A DNA stretch of 60,275 nucleotides from an uncultured Verrucomicrobiota bacterium (GTDB taxonomy: Bacteria > Verrucomicrobiota > Verrucomicrobiia > Limisphaerales > UBA9464): NCBI GenBank assembly GCA_903939515.1, contig CAJAHH010000139.1, forward strand, positions 1 through 60,275, given 5' to 3'. The position numbers were made by a program, and so were the translations under genes. Position 1 is the first letter of the stretch. Each line of letters starts with the position of its first letter. Positions 7,204 through 16,366 of the stretch are shown here, in pieces. The notes under the pieces are model-generated. The model was given only the letters and a program-made list of their open reading frames with translations. It ran no database searches and was not told the origin of the DNA.

Positions 7204-10200
7204 ATGAAGCCATCCCACTCCGCTGCGCGTGTCCTCTTCGGGTCAGTCTCGGCCTCGGCCTGGATTCTGGCCGCGCTCCTTTCCGGAGGCCTCCTTGGAG
7301 CCTCCGCTCGCGCCGCCGAACCGGTGGGCTTCAACCACGACATCCGGCCCATCCTCTCCGACGCCTGCTTCCACTGCCATGGCCCGGATCCCGGCACCCG
7401 CAAGGCCGGCCTGCGCCTCGACACCCGGGAGGGATTCTTCGCCGCCACCGCCAAGCGCGGACCGGCCGTCGTGTCCGGTGACCTCGGTAAGAGCCCCCTC
7501 TGGCAGCGCCTGGTCTCCACCGATGCCGACGAGGTCATGCCTCCGCCCGAGGCCCACAAAGACCTTACCGCGGCGCAGAAGGAGGTTGTGAAGCGGTGGA
7601 TTCTCGAGGGAGCCCATTGGCAGCCGCACTGGTCGTTTCTGAAGCCCGAAAAAGCCCCGCTGCCTCCGGTGAAAGACATTGGTTGGGTGCGGGGCGGGCT
7701 CGATGCGTTCATTTTGGCCGGGCTAGAGGCCAAGGGGCTCCAGCCCAATCCCGAGGCCGACCGCCGCAGCCTGGCGCGCCGTTCCGCCCTCGACCTCACC
7801 GGCTTGCCGCCCCGGCCCGAATGGGTCGAGGAGTTCGTTCGTGACACGCGCTCAGACGCCTACGAGCGATGGGTGGATCGTCTCATGGACACGCCGCAGT
7901 GGGGTGAGCACCGGGCACGCTACTGGCTCGATGCGGCCCGCTACGCCGACACGCACGGGCTGCACTTCGACAACTACCGCGAGATGTGGCCCTACCGCGA
8001 CTGGGTCATCGGGGCCTTCAATCGCAACATGCCCTTCGACCGTTTCACGGTGGAGCAAATCGCCGGCGACCTCCTGCCCGGAGCCAGCGAAGACCAGCAA
8101 ATCGCCACCGGCTTCCACCGGTGCAACATGACCACCAACGAGGGTGGCACCATCGAGGAGGAGAACCTCGCCAACTACGCCAACGACCGCGTCACCACCA
8201 CCTCGTGGGTTTGGCTCGGGCTCACCGCCAACTGCGCGGCCTGCCACGACCACAAGTTCGACCCGGTCAGCCAGAAGGACTTCTACTCCATGGCGGCCTT
8301 CTTCCGAAACACCCAGCAAGGTGGGTTCGATGGCAACGTAAAGGATTCCAATCCCAGCATCGTCGTGGTGACCGACGCCAAAGAGCGCGCCCGGTGGGAT
8401 GCTTTGCCTGGGGCTCTTGAGTCCGCCAAGAAGACCGTTGAGACCTGCAAGAAGGACGCGGAGGGGGCCTTTAATCGATGGGCCAGTGGGTTGAAGTTCC
8501 CGGAACTCGAGGCGGCGCTCGGGCGAGATCTCACCTTCAAGGCCCCGCTGAATGAGGGATCGGGCACCGCTGTGTCCGTCACCGTGCCTGCCGGCCCGAA
8601 GACCTTCCCGGCCACCGGCGAGCCGGCGTGGAAACCCGGCGGTCCCCTCGGAGCCTCTCTGGTCACTGACTCCGGCAAGACCATGGCCTTTGCCGACGCA
8701 GGCGACTTCGAGTTGGGCAAGCCGTTCTCGCTGGGCGGTTGGTTCTTCGTGCCTGAAAAACCACCGGCCACCGGATCACTGCTGGCCCGCATGGATAATA
8801 CCCAGGCCCACCGCGGCTGGGATTTGTGGTACGAGAATGGATCGTTCGGCTCCCACTTAGTGAATCGCTGGCCCGAGAACGCCCTCAAGGTTCGTACTCG
8901 CAAGGCGTTGGCCAAGAAGGGGCAGTGGCAGCATCTCCTGCTCACCAGCGACGGCTCCGGCCGGGCCGACGGCATGCGTTTGTACGTCGATGGTGTGGCC
9001 GCCGATCTCGAACCAGGCCCGTCTACCGTGACGGGCACGATTCGCACGGGCGTGCCGTTGAAATTGGGTCAGCGCCATGAGTCCGATGTGCTCGCCGGCA
9101 CCTCCGTGCAGGATTTGCGCAGTTACTCCCGCGCCCTCAGTGCGCCCGAGGCCCGAACCTGGGCGGCCCCCGAAGCGTTTCGCACCCTCCTGGCCAAGCC
9201 CACCGCGGGCTGGCCCAAGGAAGAGCGCGCCGGGTTGTTGTCGGGTTTTCAGGCGGAGTTCCTGCCCTTGAAGCAGGCCCAGTCCGCGATCGCGGCCCTC
9301 GAGAAGGAGCGCTCCGAAATTCGCGGCCGGTATCCGGTGACCCACATCCAGCGCGAGAAGGCCGACACCATGCCCATGGCCTATGTGCTCAATCGTGGGC
9401 AATACGACCAGAAGCGCGATGCGGTGGGTGGGGCGGTCTTCAAGGCCCTCAACCCGTTGCCCGCTGGGGCACCCACCAATCGTCTGGGTCTGGCCCAGTG
9501 GCTGGTGTCGCCCGAAAACCCGCTGCCCGCGCGGGTCACGGTCAATCGATTTTGGTCCGAAGTCTTTGGGGCCGGCATCGTCCGCACGTCCGAAGACTTG
9601 GGCATCATGGGTGACTTGCCTTCCAATCAGGCCCTCCTCGACTGGTTGGCCGTGGACTTCATGGAGCACGACTGGGACGTGAAGCGTTTCTTCCGCCAAA
9701 TGGTTCTATCGGCCACCTATCGCCAATCGGCCACGGCCACGAAAGACGCCCTGGAGAAGGATCCGGCCAACCGGTTGATGAGCCGGGGTCCGCGCTTCCG
9801 CATGGATGCAGAGATGGTCCGCGACTATGCCTTGGCTGCGGGCGGACTGCTCGTCCACAAGGTGGGTGGAGCCAGTGTGAAACCTTACCAGCCCGAGGGT
9901 GTGTGGGAGGCCGTGGCCATGCCCGAGAGTAACACCAAACGGTATGTTCCGGACGCCGGTGAGAGCCTGTATCGGCGCTCGCTGTACACGTTCTGGAAGC
10001 GCGCGTCACCGCCGGCCTTGATGGATCTCTTCAACGCTCCGAGCCGCGAGTCGTGCAGCGTCCGTCGCGAGCGCACCAATACCCCCCTGCAGGCGCTGGC
10101 CACGCTCAACGACCCGCAGTTCGTGGAGGCCGCGCGATTCCTGGCCTCGCTGGCCTTGCGCGATTCCGGGAACGACCAACCCGACCGGGTCGTTGATTTC

Positions 10201-10428
10201 TTGGCCCGACGGCTTCTGTCCCGTCCGCTCGACGCCTCCGAGGCGGTGGTGGTCCGCGAGGGCTACACCCAGGCCTTGGCGTTTTACCGCCAGCATCCCG
10301 AAGACGCCGGTCGTCTCGTGCACGTGGGCGACTCCAAGCCGGATCTCTCGGCCGGAGAACCACTCCTGGCGGCCACAACCTTGGTGGCCAATCAGCTCCT
10401 CAACCTCGACGCCGTTCTCAACAAGTAA
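7204..10428 (+). CDS. Secreted PSCyt1-DUF1549-LamG-DUF1553 protein
   Basis: This protein of 1,074 residues starts with a signal peptide (MKPSHSAARVLFGS to about ARAAEP). The planctomycete-type cytochrome domain PSCyt1 carries CFHCH at 55-59. DUF1549 (PSCyt2) follows and has its own CAACHDHKFDP, so two haem c sites are likely. A LamG-like jelly-roll is inserted next (FSLGGWFFVPEKPP to RLYVDGVAADLE), and DUF1553 (PSD1) completes the protein (TNRLGLAQWLVSPENPLPAR, RTNTPLQALATLNDP). The family is abundant in Planctomycetota and Verrucomicrobiota and is thought to act in periplasmic polysaccharide oxidation, though its reaction is unproven. I chose ATG 7204 over an upstream frame start at 7153 because it begins the signal peptide. 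The DUF1501 gene follows after 20 bp. Confidence 0.93.
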   Translation: MKPSHSAARVLFGSVSASAWILAALLSGGLLGASARAAEPVGFNHDIRPILSDACFHCHGPDPGTRKAGLRLDTREGFFAATAKRGPAVVSGDLGKSPLWQRLVSTDADEVMPPPEAHKDLTAAQKEVVKRWILEGAHWQPHWSFLKPEKAPLPPVKDIGWVRGGLDAFILAGLEAKGLQPNPEADRRSLARRSALDLTGLPPRPEWVEEFVRDTRSDAYERWVDRLMDTPQWGEHRARYWLDAARYADTHGLHFDNYREMWPYRDWVIGAFNRNMPFDRFTVEQIAGDLLPGASEDQQIATGFHRCNMTTNEGGTIEEENLANYANDRVTTTSWVWLGLTANCAACHDHKFDPVSQKDFYSMAAFFRNTQQGGFDGNVKDSNPSIVVVTDAKERARWDALPGALESAKKTVETCKKDAEGAFNRWASGLKFPELEAALGRDLTFKAPLNEGSGTAVSVTVPAGPKTFPATGEPAWKPGGPLGASLVTDSGKTMAFADAGDFELGKPFSLGGWFFVPEKPPATGSLLARMDNTQAHRGWDLWYENGSFGSHLVNRWPENALKVRTRKALAKKGQWQHLLLTSDGSGRADGMRLYVDGVAADLEPGPSTVTGTIRTGVPLKLGQRHESDVLAGTSVQDLRSYSRALSAPEARTWAAPEAFRTLLAKPTAGWPKEERAGLLSGFQAEFLPLKQAQSAIAALEKERSEIRGRYPVTHIQREKADTMPMAYVLNRGQYDQKRDAVGGAVFKALNPLPAGAPTNRLGLAQWLVSPENPLPARVTVNRFWSEVFGAGIVRTSEDLGIMGDLPSNQALLDWLAVDFMEHDWDVKRFFRQMVLSATYRQSATATKDALEKDPANRLMSRGPRFRMDAEMVRDYALAAGGLLVHKVGGASVKPYQPEGVWEAVAMPESNTKRYVPDAGESLYRRSLYTFWKRASPPALMDLFNAPSRESCSVRRERTNTPLQALATLNDPQFVEAARFLASLALRDSGNDQPDRVVDFLARRLLSRPLDASEAVVVREGYTQALAFYRQHPEDAGRLVHVGDSKPDLSAGEPLLAATTLVANQLLNLDAVLNK

Positions 10429-10448
10429 CCCCCAGAGACTTTCCTACG

Positions 10449-11912
10449 ATGAACCTCTTTCAGGAATTCCGAGCGCTCGAGAACCGCCGACACTTCCTCG
10501 GCCGCGGCAAGAATCTCATGGGTCATGCGGCGTTGGCCTCGTTGCTCGGTGGGGCGGCCGGCCGTGGTTTGGCCGAAGCGGGTGCGGGGGCCGATTTGCG
10601 GTCTTCGCAGTTTCCGGCCAAGGCCAAGCACATCATTTACCTGCACATGGTGGGCGGGCCTTCCCAAATGGACCTCTGGGACTACAAACCCAAGATGCAG
10701 GAGTGGTACGACAAGGACTTGCCCGAGTCGGTGCGCAACGGTCAGCGGCTCACCACCATGACCGCCGGTCAGACCCGATTCCCCATCGCGCCGTCGAAGT
10801 TTCGCTTCAGCCAGGTGGGCTCCAATGGCCTCTGGATGAACACCGAGATGCTGCCCTGGACGAGCAAGGTGGCCGATGACTTGTGCCTCATTCGCTCCAT
10901 GCATACCGAGGCCATCAACCACGAGCCGGCCATTTGCGCCATGCAAACGGGCAATCAGGTGTCGGGACGTCCGTGCATCGGCTCCTGGGTGAGTTATGGG
11001 CTGGGGAGTCTCAACGAAAACCTCCCGGCCTTCGTGGTGCTGGTGGCTGAGCCCACCAACAAGGAGCAAATTCAGGCCATTTCTGCCCGATTATGGTCGA
11101 GTGGCTACTTGTCCGGTGAACATTCCGGGGTGTCCTTCCGGAGCGCTGGTGATCCCATTCTCTTCATCAATAACCCGCCAGGCATCCCCGACACGCTCCG
11201 CCGTTCGCAGCTCGATGGCCTCCGTCGCCTCAACGAAATCACCCATCGCGAGGTGGGCGATCCCGAGACGCACACGCGTATCCAGCAGTTCGAAATGGCC
11301 TTCCGCATGCAGTCCAGCGTGCCCGAATTGACCGCGGTGGCCCAAGAGCCGGACTCCACTTATCAGCTCTACGGCGATCAGGCCCGCAAGCCCGGTTCCT
11401 TCGCCTACACCGCACTCTTGGCGCGCCGGCTCGTCGAACGGGGCGTGCGTTTCGTGCAGGTGTACCTCAACAACTGGGATCACCATGCCAACACGGCCGG
11501 TCGCATGCCTTCCCAGTGCAAGGACATCGATCAGGCGTGCTACGGGCTCATCACCGACCTCAAGCAGCGTGGCTTGTTCGACGACACGCTGATCATTTGG
11601 GGCGGTGAATTTGGTCGCACCATTTACAGCCAGGGCGGTGTTTCGAAGGAGAACTACGGTCGGGATCACCATCCGCGATGTTTCTCCATGTGGATGGCCG
11701 GTGGTGGATCTAAGGGCGGTACGGTGTATGGAACCACCGACGAGTTCTCCTACAACATCGTCGAGAACCCCGTGCATATTCGGGATTTCCACGCAACGGT
11801 CTTGCACCTCTTGGGTCGCGACCACCGCCGCTTCACTTACCGACACCAAGGCCTCGATCAGCGCCTCACCGGTGTTGAAGAAAGTCGAGTGATTCGCGAG
11901 CTGATGTCCTGA
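10449..11912 (+). CDS. DUF1501 family protein (partner of the upstream cytochrome protein)
   Basis: The 487-residue protein has an N-terminal ENRRHFLGRG motif that resembles a twin-arginine export signal. It then carries the DUF1501 landmarks: AKHIIYLHMVGGPSQMDLWD, LARRLVERGVRFVQVYL, IIWGGEFGRT and GRDHHPRCFSMWMAGGG. DUF1501 is related to the alkaline phosphatase/sulfatase superfamily and nearly always lies next to a DUF1549/DUF1553 gene, as here. The actual substrate is unknown. The short spacing to the upstream gene indicates one operon. Confidence 0.93.
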   Translation: MNLFQEFRALENRRHFLGRGKNLMGHAALASLLGGAAGRGLAEAGAGADLRSSQFPAKAKHIIYLHMVGGPSQMDLWDYKPKMQEWYDKDLPESVRNGQRLTTMTAGQTRFPIAPSKFRFSQVGSNGLWMNTEMLPWTSKVADDLCLIRSMHTEAINHEPAICAMQTGNQVSGRPCIGSWVSYGLGSLNENLPAFVVLVAEPTNKEQIQAISARLWSSGYLSGEHSGVSFRSAGDPILFINNPPGIPDTLRRSQLDGLRRLNEITHREVGDPETHTRIQQFEMAFRMQSSVPELTAVAQEPDSTYQLYGDQARKPGSFAYTALLARRLVERGVRFVQVYLNNWDHHANTAGRMPSQCKDIDQACYGLITDLKQRGLFDDTLIIWGGEFGRTIYSQGGVSKENYGRDHHPRCFSMWMAGGGSKGGTVYGTTDEFSYNIVENPVHIRDFHATVLHLLGRDHRRFTYRHQGLDQRLTGVEESRVIRELMS

Positions 11913-12096
11913 TCGGTGCCTTGGAATTGCTTTGGAATGAGGACCCCTCATCAAAACGCCTCGGTTCATTGCAAAAATCCATCGAGGGTCGATGGGTAAA
12001 CCGTTGTCAGACGCATGAATTTCCGGTGAAATTCAACAACCTGCTGCAAAGGCCTTTAAATCCGATGCGGCCAGGTTTTGACGACATCGCTGAACT

Positions 12097-15000
12097 ATGA
12101 ACGTACCGAAAAACCTTTGGGTTTTTGCGGCCTTGGCGGCTCTGCAGTCTGCCCAAGCCGGAATAACCACTAATAACCTCCCCTCATCGGCCCAACTTCC
12201 CGTTTCGGGATCGACCGAGCGAGGGTTTATCATTCGTGCCCTCCAGGGGCCTGCCGAGCCTGCGCTCGCCAACAACGGCGTCCGTGCCCTGCGCCAAATC
12301 AATGGAACCCTTGTGGATGCCGCCGGTGTGGCTGTTCCCAATGAGGCCTTATCCGGATCTCTCACCTCACCCGCCGGCGCCTACCTGGTAGACACCGTCA
12401 ATTTCGAGTTGGACGGTTCTCCAGTCGATGTCACCGACATCGAGGGTACCCTCATCACTTCGTTTGCTCCCAGCGTGTTCCCCGGCGTCCCGGGCAATGG
12501 TTCGCACACCGATAACTTCGCTGTGGAAGTCGTCGGCTTCCTGAAGCTGCCGGCCGGTGTGACCACCTTCGGCGTCAGCGTGGGTGCAGATCGCACCGAC
12601 GTGAACAACGACGATTCCTACTCCGTGTTCGTCGGCACCAACCCGCGCGATTTCTTCGCGACCAAGGTGGGAGAGTTCGAGCGGAATTCGCGCGCGTTCC
12701 AGAGCAAACAGCGCAATGAGAACCAGTTTGCGGTGAATGCCCCGGTGGCCGGCGTGTATCCGTTCCGCATGATTTACTGGCAGACCGGTCTCGGTGCGAA
12801 CCTCCAGTGGTACACGGTCAACGAGGCTGGCGAGCGCATCCTGGTCAATGATCCGGCCGATACCCGTGCGATTGCTTCCTACACCGGTTCGACGGCGGCG
12901 TCCTCCTCCGGACCCTATGTGGCGGAAGCTACCCCAGGCCCCGGCTCCGATGGTTTGCAGGCCACCGCTCCGGTGACGGCTCTGATTCAGGATGGCACCA
13001 CCACGGTGGCCACCTCCGGCGTGAAGCTCGACTTCAATGGCGCTGCCGTGACCCCGCAGAAGCTGGTCAAAACCGGCAGTCGCATCGAGTTGCAGTATGA
13101 CCCGAATGCCTCCCGCACCACGGCCAACAATCTAGTGAGCCTCCGGTTCACCGACTCCGCCTCGACGACCCGGACCAACAACTGGTCCTTCGGTATTGTC
13201 ACGACCGGTGGTTCTACCACCCGTGTCGCCGGCCAGTGGGACTTCGACAAGGGTGACCTGAGTGCGACCACCGGCAAGGCCCTGGAATACCTCGACGGAG
13301 CCGAAGGCTTGACCAAGACCGGCACTGCGTTCGGTTTGGCCAGCGAGCTCGGTGTGCCGGCTCTGCCGGGCGGCGATGCGCGCGTCATGAAGGTCCCCGG
13401 TGACCTCTCTAACAAGATTGGTTACGTGATGACCCACGGCATCGCCCCCAACGGCGGTGGCACCCGGGTCAACCAGTACACCATTGTGTATGACCTCTTT
13501 GTCGGCACCGCCGGACCGGGTGCGGCCTCGCTGCTGCAAACCAGCTCGACGGCCAACACCGACGACGGCGACTTGTTCTGGCAGGGAAGCAACTTTGGCC
13601 AAGGCGGCGGCGGCTACAATGGCCGTGGCACCTTCACGGCCGGAGCCTGGCACCGCGTTGTTGCGGCTTATGACATGGCCGCTACCCCTCCGGTGGTGAC
13701 CAAGTACGTGGACGGCATCAAGCAGGACGACTGGACCGCCAATCAAGGTCTGGACGCCGCTCGCCGCGCAATGGCCCCGTCAGCCATCCTCTTCGGTGAC
13801 GGTGACCAAGACGAGCGCCGTGAGATGTTCGTTAATTCCATTCAGGTTCGCGCCGGTAAGCTGAGCGATGCTGAGTGTTTCGCGCTCGGTGGCCCTTCGG
13901 CCGCCGGTATCCCGGCCACCATTCCGTCCAGCACGGTGACCGGTCAGTGGGACTTTGAGTTCGGTGATCTCGGTGCCTCCATCGGTGCGCCGCTCGACTA
14001 CCTCGACGGGGCCGAAGGCCTCACCAAGACCGGGACCGCATTCGGTTTGGCCAGCGAGCTCGGTGTGCCGGCTCTGCCGGGCGGCGATGCGCGCGTGATG
14101 AAGGTTCCGGGCGATCTGTCCAACAAGATCGGCTACACCATGACCCACCGCATCAACCCCAACGGTGGAGGCAGCAAGGTCAACCAATACACCATTGTGT
14201 ATGACCTCTTCGTCGGAACCGCCGGACCCGGTGCGGCCTCGCTGCTGCAAACCAGCTCGAGCGCCAATACCGACGACGGTGACTTGTTCTGGCAGGGCAG
14301 CAACTTCGGTCAGGGCGGCGGCGGCTACAATGGCCGCGGCACCTTCACGGCCGGAGCTTGGCACCGCGTTGCAGCGGCCTACGACATGGCGGCCACGCCG
14401 CCAGTGGTGGTGAAGTACGTGGACGGCATCAAGCAGGACGACTGGACCGCCAACCAAGGTCTGGACGCCCCGCGCCGCGCCATGGGTTCGTCGGCCATTC
14501 TCTTCGGTGATGGTGACCAGGATGAGCGCCGCGAGATGTTCGTGAGCTCCATTCAGGTTCGCGCGGGTCGCTTGAGCGACGCCGAATTGGCCCTTCTGGG
14601 AGCCCCGACTGCTGCCGGCATCCCGGTGGCCTTACCCACGAGCACGGTGACCGGTCAGTGGGACTTCGAGTTCGGTGATCTCGGTGCCTCCATCGGTGCG
14701 CCGCTGGCTTACCTCGACGGTGCCGAAGGCCTGACGAAGGCCGGGACCGTATTTGGTTTGGCCAGTGAACTCGGCGTGCCGGCTTTGCCGGGCGGCGACG
14801 CCCGCGTGATGAAGGTTCCGGGTGATTTGTCCAACAAGATTGGCTACATCATGACCCACCGCATCAACCCCAACGGTGGCGGCAGCAAGGTCAACCAGTA
14901 CACCCTCGTGTTTGACCTCTTCGTTGGAACCGCCGGACCGGGCGCGGCCTCGTTGTTGCAAACCAGCTCGACAGCCAATACCGACGACGGTGACTTGTTC

Positions 15001-16272
15001 TGGCAGGGCAGCAACTTCGGTCAGGGCGGCAGCGGCTACAACGGCCGAGGCACCTTCACGGCCGGAGCGTGGCACCGCGTTGCAGCGGCCTACGACATGG
15101 CGGCCACACCGCCGGTGGTGGTGAAGTACGTGGATGGCATTAAGCAGGACGATTGGACCGCGAACCAGGGCCTCGACGCCCCGCGCCGCGCCATGGGTCC
15201 GCTGGCCGTTCTCTTCGGTGATGGTGACCAGGATGAGCGTCGCGAGATGTTCGTGAGCTCCATCCAGGTCCGCGCCGGTCGCTTGAGCGATGCACAACTG
15301 CTGCTGCTCGGCGCCCCGGATGCTTCAGGTATCCCCATCGCCCTGCCGACCAGCACGGTGACCGGTCAGTGGGACTTCGACTTCGGTGATCTCGGCGCTT
15401 CCATTGGTGCTCCGTTGGCCTACCTCGATGGTGACGCTGGCCTGACTAAGGAAGGCACCAAGTTCGGTCTCGCGAGCGAACTCGGCGTCGATCTCATCGG
15501 CGGCAAGGATGTCCGTGTGATGCGCGTTCCGGGCGATCTTTCCAACAAGATCGGCTACGTGATGGCTCACCGTATTAACCCCAACGGCGGCGGCAGCCGC
15601 GTCAATCAATACACCTTGGCCTTCGACCTCTTCGTCGGAACCGCAGGTCCGGGTGCCGCCTCGCTGTGGCAGACCAGCTCCGCCGCCAACACCGATGACG
15701 GTGACTTGTTCTGGCAGGGCAACAACTTCGGCCAGGGTGGCAACGGCTACAATGGGACCGGAGCCTTCACCGCAGGTGCTTGGCACCGCGTCATTGCCGC
15801 CTATGACATGGCTGCCACCCCTCCGGTGGTCACCAAGTTCGTGGATGGCATCAAGCAGGACGATTGGACTGCCAATCAAAGCCTCGATAACACCCGTCGC
15901 ACCTTGTCCACCACCGCCATCCTCTTTGGTGACGGTGACCAGGACGAGCGTCGTGAGATGTTCGTGAGTTCCGTCCAAATCCGCTCCGGCAAGCTGTCGG
16001 ATGGGGAAATGGCCGCACTCGGTGGACCTAGCCCCGAGGGCCTCCCGATCCTGATTGGCGCGGCCGCTCCGGCCCCGACCCGTCCGGTCATCAAGCTCAC
16101 CCGCAACAGCGATGGTTCCGTGACCCTCTCTTGGGCGGGTTCTGAGCCGTACGTCCTGGAGTCCAAGGCTTCCCTCTCGGAGGCTGCTTGGTCACCGGTG
16201 AGCGGTGTGGCCAATAATTCCATCACCATCACCACCTCTGCGGCCTCGGCGTTCTATCGTCTGAAGCAGTAA
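12097..16272 (+). CDS. Secreted protein with PA14-like region and four tandem LamG-like repeats
   Basis: This protein of 1,391 residues begins with a signal peptide (MNVPKNLWVFAALAALQSAQA). Residues of about 40-260 resemble a PA14/fibronectin-like carbohydrate-associated region (VVGFLKLPAGVTTFGVSVGA). An Ig-like stretch (about 285-375) leads to four repeats of exactly 237 residues at 379-615, 616-852, 853-1089 and 1090-1326. Each opens GQWDF and carries GAWHRV.AAYDMAATPPVV.K.VDGIKQDDW, a concanavalin-like (LamG) fold. Repeats 2 and 3 differ at only about 16 of 237 residues by eye. A short beta-rich module common at the C-termini of verrucomicrobial exported proteins ends the chain. It is probably a surface glycan-binding or adhesive protein. 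A strong terminator follows. Confidence 0.9.
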   Translation: MNVPKNLWVFAALAALQSAQAGITTNNLPSSAQLPVSGSTERGFIIRALQGPAEPALANNGVRALRQINGTLVDAAGVAVPNEALSGSLTSPAGAYLVDTVNFELDGSPVDVTDIEGTLITSFAPSVFPGVPGNGSHTDNFAVEVVGFLKLPAGVTTFGVSVGADRTDVNNDDSYSVFVGTNPRDFFATKVGEFERNSRAFQSKQRNENQFAVNAPVAGVYPFRMIYWQTGLGANLQWYTVNEAGERILVNDPADTRAIASYTGSTAASSSGPYVAEATPGPGSDGLQATAPVTALIQDGTTTVATSGVKLDFNGAAVTPQKLVKTGSRIELQYDPNASRTTANNLVSLRFTDSASTTRTNNWSFGIVTTGGSTTRVAGQWDFDKGDLSATTGKALEYLDGAEGLTKTGTAFGLASELGVPALPGGDARVMKVPGDLSNKIGYVMTHGIAPNGGGTRVNQYTIVYDLFVGTAGPGAASLLQTSSTANTDDGDLFWQGSNFGQGGGGYNGRGTFTAGAWHRVVAAYDMAATPPVVTKYVDGIKQDDWTANQGLDAARRAMAPSAILFGDGDQDERREMFVNSIQVRAGKLSDAECFALGGPSAAGIPATIPSSTVTGQWDFEFGDLGASIGAPLDYLDGAEGLTKTGTAFGLASELGVPALPGGDARVMKVPGDLSNKIGYTMTHRINPNGGGSKVNQYTIVYDLFVGTAGPGAASLLQTSSSANTDDGDLFWQGSNFGQGGGGYNGRGTFTAGAWHRVAAAYDMAATPPVVVKYVDGIKQDDWTANQGLDAPRRAMGSSAILFGDGDQDERREMFVSSIQVRAGRLSDAELALLGAPTAAGIPVALPTSTVTGQWDFEFGDLGASIGAPLAYLDGAEGLTKAGTVFGLASELGVPALPGGDARVMKVPGDLSNKIGYIMTHRINPNGGGSKVNQYTLVFDLFVGTAGPGAASLLQTSSTANTDDGDLFWQGSNFGQGGSGYNGRGTFTAGAWHRVAAAYDMAATPPVVVKYVDGIKQDDWTANQGLDAPRRAMGPLAVLFGDGDQDERREMFVSSIQVRAGRLSDAQLLLLGAPDASGIPIALPTSTVTGQWDFDFGDLGASIGAPLAYLDGDAGLTKEGTKFGLASELGVDLIGGKDVRVMRVPGDLSNKIGYVMAHRINPNGGGSRVNQYTLAFDLFVGTAGPGAASLWQTSSAANTDDGDLFWQGNNFGQGGNGYNGTGAFTAGAWHRVIAAYDMAATPPVVTKFVDGIKQDDWTANQSLDNTRRTLSTTAILFGDGDQDERREMFVSSVQIRSGKLSDGEMAALGGPSPEGLPILIGAAAPAPTRPVIKLTRNSDGSVTLSWAGSEPYVLESKASLSEAAWSPVSGVANNSITITTSAASAFYRLKQ
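13231..16074 (+). repeat. Four tandem 711-bp coding repeats
   Basis: The repeats start at 13231, 13942, 14653 and 15364, each at the GG(T/C)CAGTGGGAC sequence, with an exact period of 711 bp. Units 2 and 3 are the most alike and unit 4 is the most diverged, suggesting stepwise duplication. Such near-identical DNA is prone to recombination and to assembly collapse. Confidence 0.95.
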
Positions 16273-16292
16273 GCGGTTGATTGGTTCTTACG

Positions 16293-16324
16293 AGCGGCGA
16301 TCCTTCGGGATCGCCGCTTTTTTT
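16293..16324 (+). terminator. Rho-independent terminator of the LamG-repeat gene
   Basis: The 11-bp perfect stem AGCGGCGATCC/GGATCGCCGCT encloses a TTCG tetraloop and is followed by seven T residues. It starts 21 bp after the stop codon. Confidence 0.95.
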
Positions 16325-16366
16325 ATGAATGCAACCGGAGCCATTGCGTTGATGATGACAACTGTA

